NCBI RefSeq assembly: GCF_000149955.1
Contig: NC_030988.1
Location: 2,935,355 to 2,999,354 of the forward strand
Length of the DNA stretch: 64,000 bases
Source of the DNA: Fusarium oxysporum f. sp. lycopersici 4287
Lineage: Eukaryota; Ascomycota; Sordariomycetes; Hypocreales; Nectriaceae
Reading direction: 5' to 3'
This document shows, piece by piece, positions 56,768 to 64,000 of the stretch. A program made the position numbers and the translations under genes. The notes beneath the pieces are model-generated. The model was given only the letters and a program-made list of their open reading frames with translations, had not been told where the DNA came from and searched no databases. Numbering within the stretch: position 1 is the first letter of the stretch; every line of letters begins with the position of its first letter.

Positions 56768-57550
56768 AATGGATTACCATGCTACTACGATCCGCCGTAT
56801 GCTTGGCGGTCGTACCGTCCCCCAATTTGCCTCGTTATCTCCACTGAAAAGGCGCGATCTCTTCCGACAATACCTCGTGCAATAGCAACCGGTCCTCATT
56901 GATGAGGCAGATGATGATGGCTCCTTGAACGCCAAAATTGCTGATGGTGTCCTCCTACGCCAACAGCACTTTATGGGTAAAGATGAGACTGGTAAGCAGC
57001 TGGTTAAGGAGGCTTCTGATGTGTACTATGGCGAAAACCATTTTAATGTGCGACTGCACTGGCTGTGCGAGTTTATGACCGATACCTTTGGCGACTATAA
57101 AATAAAGGTCCCTATTGTGCCGCTAATTAAAGATAGCATTACTGTAATTATTGACTTATATGATGTAATTGATGACTTTTACCTCCACGAGGAAGGCTGC
57201 GATAGTGATAGTGGGATAGATGACCTAGAGAGTGTATATTATCGGCATGGGATAGGCGAGGCTGCTAGATGGATATAGAAGCGCCTCTAAGATATCTTCC
57301 TTTTTACTAATGTAAAATATATTACGTTAGTATTATGTGGCTGCGGTATTCTGGATGGCAGCGACCTTATAATGCATTAGATGATTAAGGATATCTCCTA
57401 TATTGTAAAGCTCCTTATTGAGAAATTTGGTAATAGATTTACTATTAAGAAGATAATAAGAAGGGGTGAGGACTATGAGGGCAATTATCTATTGCGTAGC
57501 ATTTGGTCTTACTGGGATTCCTTTATGGAGACGGCCAAGGAGAAAGTAAG
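56768..57550 (+). pseudogene. Unassigned gene with RIP-type nonsense codons
   Basis: From the ATG near 56768 one frame reads through several stops: TAG after QYLVQ-type residues (about 56883), then a clean 117-codon stretch (56925-57278: RLHWLCEFMTDTFGDYKIKVPIVPL, shown in part), then TAG, TAA and TAG codons before a last open part (IKKIIRRGEDYEGN...SIWSYWDSFMETAKEKV). Most stops could come from CAG or TGG by one transition. The protein family is not recognised. The preserved frame shows it was once a gene, perhaps mobile. Confidence 0.5.
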
Positions 57551-58118
57551 ATAAGGGGAGGCAACCTTTAAGTAGGTTATGTAAATAGAGGTAGAGGAGT
57601 AGACCTATATATTACCTAGGACTATAGGATTATAAATGGAACGTAAGATACTTATATAATCTGAGTTAGGTCTATAGGATAGAAGCTAATAGATTTATTT
57701 ATATTTACTAATTATTTAAGCTTAGCTAGTAGAAATATTACTATATAGCCCTTCCTTTATATTTATATTTTAGCCGTTACTTAAAGTCACTTATTATATT
57801 ATATAAATATAGTAACTATATATTTATAATTTGCCTTTTATATAATTATTAGAATAATAGCTTATTATTATCTTAATATTTCTCTTATACTAATTGCGCT
57901 TATTATTATTGGCCTAAGTTTAGTAATACCCCTACTAATATAGAAATATTAAAACCAGACTTAAAAGTAAAACTTACGATTTTTAGCACTTATATTAATT
58001 TCTTAATATAAAAGTTTTCTTAATATAATCTTACGGTTAAGTTTTATAAACCTAGAAGCTTTTATAGTTATTTTATTACTTATTAGTTATAATCTAGAGT
58101 TTGTCGGTTACCCCAGAT
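57551..58118. other. AT-rich non-coding stretch
   Basis: Low-complexity A/T sequence without frames. It ends with a short duplicated phrase (GTCGGTTACCCC / GTCGGTTGCCCT, about 58100-58136) at the end of the neighbouring gene. Confidence 0.4.
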
Positions 58119-59762
58119 TTAGTTCGTCGGTTGCCCTATGATCTTATCACCCAGATAATTAAGCGTCATGCCATCACTGTCCCATAGCACCCTCGCTTGC
58201 CCACCTTCCTGATTGCGGTAGCCCCGTCCGTACGTCATCCACTGAATAATAGCGCTGAACGGTGTATATGAGCCGGTTGCGAGCCAGTTGCGATGACCTT
58301 TCTGGAACCGACCGATAGCCGCGAAACTCGTGTCGCAAGTCGAGTCCTCGGAGTCGTACGGGTCATCCTCAAAAAAGTGCTCCAACATCAGAATCCTCCC
58401 GCACCATAAGAAGCCGGCGAGAAACCGAGTATGTGTGTGGGACGGAACCCATGTACCATCCTCCTTGATACCTAATACGGCCGTAAAGTGGAGCAGTGGG
58501 TTATGATACTGCTTCCTCCCAAGCTTCTGCTTGATTGACTTGATGCAGAAGTCAAAGACAGCCTCGTCAAGTGCCTCTTTGTCGGAGTCTTCTTCTTTCC
58601 CCTCTTCTCTACCCTCAGCGCTCCCTCCATCACTATCACCTTCCCTGCTGTCCTTCATGACCTGTTTCTGCCCCTGCTTCTTCTTCTTGTCAGCAACGGT
58701 ATCAAGTCGCTGTATGATATCGATCAGAGAGTTCCACTGCTCTTCCGTAAATCGGATACCGTGCTCTGTCTTAGCTCCCTCGCGCCCAAGCGGCTGGATC
58801 CGGACACAATAGCACAAGTACCGCTGCCAGCATGCACTGTACCTATCCATCGTATCTGACTGCTGCTTTCGGCCGAACAGGGTCGATACTGGCTTGGTTG
58901 GGTCAATGCTGCCGAGCCACTCGAGCGTGTCGTCCGGCACCCTATCCAGTCTTTCCATACAACGGCCAAGCTCGCGCCGGAAGCTCTCGGTCAACTCACG
59001 TAGCCTCTGGTTCGCTTCACGGCGCTCGCGGGGCCACATCCGCTGCTCGACTGCGGCAGAAGCCGGTGATAGTCCTGCCTGGTGCAGCATCGGTTTATCC
59101 TTCTGCTGCAAGTGCGCCGACCATTTCATAAACTGCACCCATCTTGACTCAGTTTCAACTCCACCTGGTGCCTCCACTTGACGTCTCCGTTCCACCTCCG
59201 CCTCCTTCAGATCCTTCTCGCACGCCCGGACGGTCTGTAGCAGTACAGTATCAGTGTTGCCGTCGCCACCACCATTCCCCTGCTCAGCCGTATTGCTGCT
59301 TCTGCTGCTGCTGCTGCTCTCGTCGCCGCTGCCGTTGGCCCGTACGGCGGCTGGATTGACGATCCAGTACCTTGCGTGCGGAGCCTTGCGCAGTGACTGG
59401 AGCATCACCGTCGCCCGACCTTTCCCTCCCCCGCCGCTGACCTGCAGCTTGTAGTGCCTTTCGCGGGTTTCATGCGTGGCGAAATTCCGACGATTGCGGG
59501 TTAGAAATCGACAGCTCTCGCAGCTGAGTCCCTTATATGTCTTTAGTCCGGGGATAGGTGGGCTTCCGTCTGGTGGCAGTTCCATGTTCTCATCTGTTGG
59601 GTCTTGTAGTGCTCGGGGGCGCCATCCTGCCGATGAGAACGATTCGGCAAACGCGATGACTTCTTGTAGCGGCTGTCCGATAGTCTTATGGCAATTGCGA
59701 TAGTGACGCTCTACCTGAGCCGGTTCGGGCTTGATAGCTGCTTTGCAAAGTAGACAAAGCAA
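58119..59762 (-). CDS. OrsD-type zinc-finger protein, C-terminal half missing
   Basis: A 547-codon frame. Two C2H2-like modules at the N terminus (CLLC...HYRNCH and [23 protein letters not shown]) and the spacing between them match the OrsD family (PF12013). The middle has low-complexity Ser/Gly and acidic stretches. Near the end, [20 protein letters not shown] aligns with the segment around residue 700 of the large neighbour (FGRTIARTEPPSILFYWSDD), after which the frame stops. The recombinase-like domain present in the neighbour is therefore absent. No ATG begins the frame: it is open further upstream, so the true first exon or start is lost or unrecognised. Probably a truncated paralogue. 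Confidence 0.7.
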   Translation of the reverse strand: MLCLLCKAAIKPEPAQVERHYRNCHKTIGQPLQEVIAFAESFSSAGWRPRALQDPTDENMELPPDGSPPIPGLKTYKGLSCESCRFLTRNRRNFATHETRERHYKLQVSGGGGKGRATVMLQSLRKAPHARYWIVNPAAVRANGSGDESSSSSRSSNTAEQGNGGGDGNTDTVLLQTVRACEKDLKEAEVERRRQVEAPGGVETESRWVQFMKWSAHLQQKDKPMLHQAGLSPASAAVEQRMWPRERREANQRLRELTESFRRELGRCMERLDRVPDDTLEWLGSIDPTKPVSTLFGRKQQSDTMDRYSACWQRYLCYCVRIQPLGREGAKTEHGIRFTEEQWNSLIDIIQRLDTVADKKKKQGQKQVMKDSREGDSDGGSAEGREEGKEEDSDKEALDEAVFDFCIKSIKQKLGRKQYHNPLLHFTAVLGIKEDGTWVPSHTHTRFLAGFLWCGRILMLEHFFEDDPYDSEDSTCDTSFAAIGRFQKGHRNWLATGSYTPFSAIIQWMTYGRGYRNQEGGQARVLWDSDGMTLNYLGDKIIGQPTN

Positions 59763-59857
59763 GATATCATAGTATATAATTGAATAATCTCTCCAACTAA
59801 ATGTCTTTTATTTTGTTGTCCCTAATGTGCCCTTATTATATGAATATATATTCCATC

Positions 59858-60331
59858 TCATTCTTCAACAGTCCAATAGCGTATGTACCTGCCCCTTGAG
59901 AACGTTTGAACGATAACATATACCCAGTCCGTCTCGTCATCCGCTTGAGTTGAGTGTTTAAGTTTTGTAAGGTGAGATGTCATATTCTTGCGATTTATTG
60001 TTATATAGTTGCAGTGTTTGCAGCTATAGCCCTTCCATTTTGGAAGCTCTGGGATAGACTTGCTTCCATTCTTTGGCAGCGGCACTGTGCACGGATCTTT
60101 AAATAACCTCCCGGCGCAGAAAGCCGTGACTTGTTGGAGTTCGACACCTTTAAATTGGTGTGCTCTCCGGAAGTGGCTTACTATGCCCCCGCCTGGTTGG
60201 ATAGCAGCTCTGCAAAGAAGACATATAAGGACTTGATGCTCTGGAAGCACGCAGAGAACCTTATCTATCCACAAATCGCTTCCTACCTTGAGATATTGAG
60301 AGTTCACGCCCCCAAAACTGTCACTAGCCAA
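59858..60331 (-). pseudogene. OrsD-type zinc-finger protein, N-terminal fragment
   Basis: 157 codons with both N-terminal finger modules (VLICLLCRAAI...HFRRAH and YSCKHCNYITINRKNMTSHLTKLKH), ending RYWTVEE-stop at the point where the 58119-59762 gene reads RYWIVNP. It lies only 13 bp downstream of the stop of the large OrsD/recombinase gene on the same strand. No ATG opens the frame. Either a truncated copy or the first part of a broken gene. Confidence 0.65.
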
Positions 60332-60344
60332 ACATAGGTTCTCA

Positions 60345-63300
60345 TCAGGCTCGCATTCCGTTCCTAGCTCCGTTCCTAGCTTCCTGATCTCGCTCCACTA
60401 ACGAGCCAGATATGCTAGCTACCTTGCATCTTTTAGATGAATTAGCCTCTTCTGGGAGTGCCAGAGTATCCTGCAAAGTCATTGCGATATTACGCTTGCG
60501 CTGCTTCATTTCTGTTTCAAGTAATGCAGGTATTCGGCTACCAGATAGAGACCATCTTTTGCTTGGTTGGTGCAGAAATTCATGCCAACGAGTTGAAGCC
60601 CACTCATAAGCACGCAAGAGTGCCGGTTGGAGTCGAAACGGATAGGCTCCGTCAAGTCCATAGGTGGTCTCCCGTTGCAATGGACGATGTCCGCTTTGCC
60701 ACGCAAACACAGCATTTCTATCTGCGCCGCTGCTTAGGTCATCGTATCTATTGAACGGGGTATGTACCTCGCGGACGTGCCTCTCTGTAATAGCGATGGC
60801 GAGTTGGCGATATAAGCGGACATTGATAGCTTGGTTCCAGATCTTTGAAGTGGCCTTGACCAGAATCTCGGTAAGGCGAGAAGTAGACCAGGCCTTTCCA
60901 TTCACATGAAAAAGAAGCCGTTCGTTTCGTTCATCTGAGCCCTTCTGAACAATCTCAGAGTGCCTAACCTGTTCTCGACGTAATAAGTTGGCCAATCTCC
61001 GGATATAGACAAGGTACAAGTACATAGCCCGGCTTAATCTGGCTGGCAGGAAGCGAACCACATAAAACTCGCGGTTCGTTTGTCGTTTCGCTTTATGGTG
61101 TCGTGCGACATACACCACGGAACCACCCCAAACGTAAATTCCACAACTGGTGAATGGTCCGTTCTCACATTCAAGGGCAAAAAGCTCACGCACTCGCGGA
61201 CACGAACCGCCTTCCACATAGAGGCCGCCAGCAAGCATCTCTTCCAGTTCGGTCACTTGCTTAAGGTATGACATAACGATAGGCCACCTCCAGTAGCCGT
61301 CTCTGGCAAGGGCGCCGTTGCTGGAGGAATAGGCTTGGATCAGCAATTCCTTGTATGCCGACTCAAGACCGTTCGCGGGATGCTTGACAAAACAGTATCC
61401 GCTCTGTGAATTTGCCAAGTCATCCTTGACTGATGCTAAGTCGATCTCAGGTTCGAGACCATACATGAGACTGCCACATAATTCTTCCGCTCGAGACGTA
61501 AAATACTCTGGAAGCTCACGAAATTTATCCATAGTTAATTGTAAGCTTCCGTTTGAAACTGTCTCCCCATCGTCACTCCAGTAGAAAAGAATAGATGGTG
61601 GTTCGGTGCGAGCTATAGTGCGACCAAAGTTTCGAAGACTGACTAGCTCAGCAAGTGGAGATTGTGAACCTAGGACCATATGCTCCGCTCGAATTTCGTT
61701 TAACCTTTTGAGTTGTTGTGTATGTGGCCGTTGTGGGATGCCAATAGTGTTATATGGCCTTAATGGCAATGCGCGTTCTAGAAGCAATAGGCGCTGCATA
61801 TAAATGAGCCCAGATAGTTGTGGACAGTACTGTCGTGCAAGCAAAAAGTGTTGGCAGTCTTTAGAAAAACCAAGGATACCGCTGAAGTAAACTAATAGCG
61901 TGGAGCCGGGCTGCCCAGCAATGAAGGTCTCCGTACACAGAGTAAGGCAAGCATCATAGAGCAGCTCCAGGAAATCATCGAAGGCCGCAATATCGAGCTC
62001 ACCATCCGCTGGAACCTGTAGTTCTAGATGGGCTTCTCGGCTGAACTCGGCCCGATCGCTGCCATATGCAGAGTCATCATGGTCAAGTTCATCGTCATCT
62101 GAATCCCAGTCCTCATCACCGTCGCCATCATCCTCCCCTTCTGGGTCGATATCATCCCTATCGTTGTTGCCTGTTCTTTCCCCATCCTCGCTACCAGTCG
62201 AATTAGACCGATCCTCATTCAGGGCCACAGAAGTCTCTTCGACGCAGCGGTAGTTCCCAAGATCGGGCCACAGTCCCCGAGATACATCGAACATATTCCA
62301 AATTTTATGGCTCCATAAACGTTCTACTGTCGCGGAAAGTACCGGATTGAATCGGACGTTCGCCACTTCTCCCTGTAAAGCATTCGACATCCTATGAAGT
62401 CGGATAACGAATGTAAGAAAGCGTTTCTCAAGTACCCTATATTTAGTTTCGCTGCTCTTCTCTGCCACAAGACGGAACGGAGCTTCGCGATAGACATGAA
62501 GCTTCAGACTCAAGAGCCAGCATAAGAGGGTACGACTGGTGTAACGGACTGTGTTCTCGCAGCGATCTATCACCAAGTCTAATGCCCTCACGGTACAAGA
62601 TAGTTTCTGTTCATCCACGTACGAGCTCCTGATATCCGGATCGCCTTGCCGGCACCCTTGTCCCATAACATAGTCTGACATGAGTGAATGTCGATCCGGT
62701 AACCGCGTCATTGCTCGTAGAATGTCACGTCGAGTGTTCTGAAAGATGACCCGCCATTGAGTTCTCTCTTGCCATAGGCCGGTAGATGCAAGAGCATCGC
62801 TACCCAAGTCCTTGGCACTCATGCGTGGCTGATTCATCTGGCGAAAATAATTCTCCTCTCGCTCTAATACATCGCTTAGATGGGTGCGCGCCTCACAGTT
62901 CAGGCTTCGGACGTCTTTGCTCAAATCAGGCCGAGATGATTTTGCGAGTCTTGCTCCCTTCTTCGATTTTCCAGTTTCTCGAAGGACCTCGAACCATCTA
63001 CTGCCTTCCCGAGAAGGGAAAAACCGTTGACAGGCAACGCCCTCGATCCATGGTAATTCGGCAGATGGCTCCAGACCTGATATCGGCCTTCCTCTTCCTC
63101 TTGGGTTTTTCCACAGGTGCTCCTCCGTACAATGGAGCCTCATCTTTTGGGCTTGGCGGAATATATGGCCACATTTCCGGCACTTTAGTCCGTCCAATCT
63201 CGGTGTAGCAAGGCAAGGAATCGCTTCAATCGGTATGCGTGGTAGTCGAAGCTTAGACTGGTCTTGGAGAAGATCTGGGATTGCTTTGACCTGCTCTACC

Positions 63301-63566
63301 AATCTATGCCGGCATTCCAGAGAAATATTGTTGTGTTTTGTCCTGAGGTGTGTGTTGACCTCGTTGGGGAGGGTTGCAAATCCGCATAACTCGCATACTA
63401 TAAGTTGATATTCTAGAAGAATAACGAATGGGTGGACTGGGTTGGATGATTGAGATAGCTTACTAGGGCCCATTGTCTTGATTGGAAATAAACTTGTTAT
63501 ACGGCGATTGGGTATATGCTCCCTATATCTCGGTCTTGGGTAAGGGGGAGGATCTCTATGAACCAT
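60345..63566 (-). CDS. OrsD zinc-finger protein with C-terminal tyrosine-recombinase-like domain
   Basis: A 1073-codon uninterrupted frame starting at ATG 63566 (a second Met, residue 32, is an alternative). N terminus: two C2H2-type modules (Cys58, Cys61, His73, His78; Cys129, Cys132, His145, His150), the OrsD pattern. Residues about 480-540 are highly acidic. The last 300 residues show the ordered signature of tyrosine recombinases: Arg793 in VRELFALE (Arg-I), Lys825 in HHKAKR (strand Lys), RLYRQLAIAI (917-926; Arg920 as Arg-II, with Arg917 where HxxR usually has His), GH at 959-960, and Tyr969 in ETTYGLD, nine residues after the His as in XerD. OrsD family membership is recognised from pattern; recombinase function is inferred from motifs. 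It would catalyse strand exchange through a 3'-phosphotyrosine. Likely the enzyme of a mobile element. Confidence 0.8.
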   Translation of the reverse strand: MVHRDPPPYPRPRYREHIPNRRITSLFPIKTMGPSKLSQSSNPVHPFVILLEYQLIVCELCGFATLPNEVNTHLRTKHNNISLECRHRLVEQVKAIPDLLQDQSKLRLPRIPIEAIPCLATPRLDGLKCRKCGHIFRQAQKMRLHCTEEHLWKNPRGRGRPISGLEPSAELPWIEGVACQRFFPSREGSRWFEVLRETGKSKKGARLAKSSRPDLSKDVRSLNCEARTHLSDVLEREENYFRQMNQPRMSAKDLGSDALASTGLWQERTQWRVIFQNTRRDILRAMTRLPDRHSLMSDYVMGQGCRQGDPDIRSSYVDEQKLSCTVRALDLVIDRCENTVRYTSRTLLCWLLSLKLHVYREAPFRLVAEKSSETKYRVLEKRFLTFVIRLHRMSNALQGEVANVRFNPVLSATVERLWSHKIWNMFDVSRGLWPDLGNYRCVEETSVALNEDRSNSTGSEDGERTGNNDRDDIDPEGEDDGDGDEDWDSDDDELDHDDSAYGSDRAEFSREAHLELQVPADGELDIAAFDDFLELLYDACLTLCTETFIAGQPGSTLLVYFSGILGFSKDCQHFLLARQYCPQLSGLIYMQRLLLLERALPLRPYNTIGIPQRPHTQQLKRLNEIRAEHMVLGSQSPLAELVSLRNFGRTIARTEPPSILFYWSDDGETVSNGSLQLTMDKFRELPEYFTSRAEELCGSLMYGLEPEIDLASVKDDLANSQSGYCFVKHPANGLESAYKELLIQAYSSSNGALARDGYWRWPIVMSYLKQVTELEEMLAGGLYVEGGSCPRVRELFALECENGPFTSCGIYVWGGSVVYVARHHKAKRQTNREFYVVRFLPARLSRAMYLYLVYIRRLANLLRREQVRHSEIVQKGSDERNERLLFHVNGKAWSTSRLTEILVKATSKIWNQAINVRLYRQLAIAITERHVREVHTPFNRYDDLSSGADRNAVFAWQSGHRPLQRETTYGLDGAYPFRLQPALLRAYEWASTRWHEFLHQPSKRWSLSGSRIPALLETEMKQRKRNIAMTLQDTLALPEEANSSKRCKVASISGSLVERDQEARNGARNGMRA

Positions 63567-63801
63567 CTAAAGAGTTATTACTAGTTAATATACGCCGTAA
63601 ATCACGCGTACTCGCGTGTACTCACGCGACTACGCGTCATGTCATTAATCTAATTATTGACCCTGGTTTAAATGAAGTCTACCCCTAGCATAAATAAAGT
63701 CTACCCCTTGCGAAATTCAAGCCTACTCCCTGTTAAGTAGGTCTAGAAATTGAATTCTACTCCCCTGTAAAAACCAATTCTACCCTGGGTTGTTTAGCAT
63801 A
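63567..63801. promoter_or_regulatory. Divergent promoter region with ACGCGT boxes and short repeats
   Basis: Two ACGCGT boxes plus two further CGCG(T) words lie at about 63603-63637, 40-75 bp upstream of the OrsD/recombinase start. ACGCGT is the MBF (Mbp1-Swi6) site of G1/S genes in fungi; regulation here is inferred. From about 63660 to 63835, variants of AA.TCTAC(C/T)CC(C/T)TG recur about five times at irregular 20-30-bp spacing. Confidence 0.45.
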
Positions 63802-64000
63802 AAACAAATGAATTCTACGTAGAATTGATTTTAGTATGGTGCACTAGGAAGGACAGCAGCAGGACCACAGGACTACGTGATGACATTATTGTTACGAAAC
63901 TACAAGAGCTTATCCGCGGAAACCGGCTCCACTGTACGCTCTGCTTCATCCAGAGATCAAAAGATGATGGGCCAGGCAGCAAAGATGCTGATACACATAT
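63802..64000 (+). CDS. Partial frame running off the right edge
   Basis: After a TAG near 63799 one plus-strand frame stays open to the window end. It contains LRDDIIVTKLQELIRGN and then RLHCTLCF. The Leu/Arg-rich helix followed by CxxC recalls the C-terminal cysteine module of RecQ-like helicases found next to OrsD genes in fungi, but the match is weak and short. It could also be chance. Confidence 0.2.

Noticed and set aside
58119..60331. One spliced gene joining the 157- and 547-codon OrsD frames
   Set aside because: Both frames contain the same N-terminal finger pair, so they are separate copies rather than exons of one gene.

Overview
The window is nuclear DNA of a filamentous ascomycete (Pezizomycotina; genus not determinable from sequence alone). 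Evidence: 46-91 nt GT-AG introns with CTAAC/CTGAC-like branch sites, a Zn2Cys6 regulator, a bZIP regulator, PTH11/rhodopsin-type seven-helix receptor-like genes, and AT-rich blocks in which retrotransposon reading frames have decayed by C-to-T/G-to-A change, as repeat-induced point mutation (RIP) produces. It is accessory, repeat-packed DNA: at least two thirds of what can be recognised is mobile. Two N runs (46240-46339, 48388-48574) are assembly gaps.

Left part (1-28 kb). A Helitron helicase runs in from the left edge (1-2363). A Zn2Cys6 regulator (3240-4091) is cut by a 372-bp TA-flanked MITE and abuts a decayed hAT transposon (4587-6872), whose right end cuts a ferric-reductase-like membrane gene (6873-7965). 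Three PTH11-like genes follow (8766-10106 +, 10426-11952 -, 15089-16618 -). Two can be spliced by eye into intact 335- and 394-residue proteins whose short exons 2-4 have identical lengths (20, 37, 71 nt). Next come a second hAT transposase killed by one Trp-to-stop change (18154-19917), a bZIP gene (20625-21590) with three fold-back/MITE elements upstream, and about 5 kb of gene-poor DNA.

Middle (28-43 kb). A nearly complete Tad1-like LINE (28625-34511) has one frameshift that coincides with a 7-bp unit present three times. Then come a MADS-like regulator with a one-base frameshift in a C run, small hypothetical genes, and a pogo/Fot-type transposase lying between two perfect 154-bp direct repeats.

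Right part (43-64 kb). A 13-kb AT-rich block of RIP-decayed Ty3/gypsy relics carries three solo LTRs with target duplications and one apparently young full-length chromovirus-type element with identical LTRs (49712-55449). The block is bounded on both sides by inverted copies of a motif containing TTAGGG-like telomeric units; the left copy truncates an OrsD-type gene. Beyond the block lie a decayed unknown gene and three adjacent OrsD-type zinc-finger genes on the minus strand. The largest (60345-63566, 1073 aa) ends in what reads as a tyrosine-recombinase catalytic domain (Arg ... Lys ... RxxR ... GH ... Tyr). This is the best candidate here for an underdescribed system: an OrsD zinc-finger/tyrosine-recombinase mobile element, with a divergent promoter carrying ACGCGT boxes and a partial rightward frame running off the window edge.
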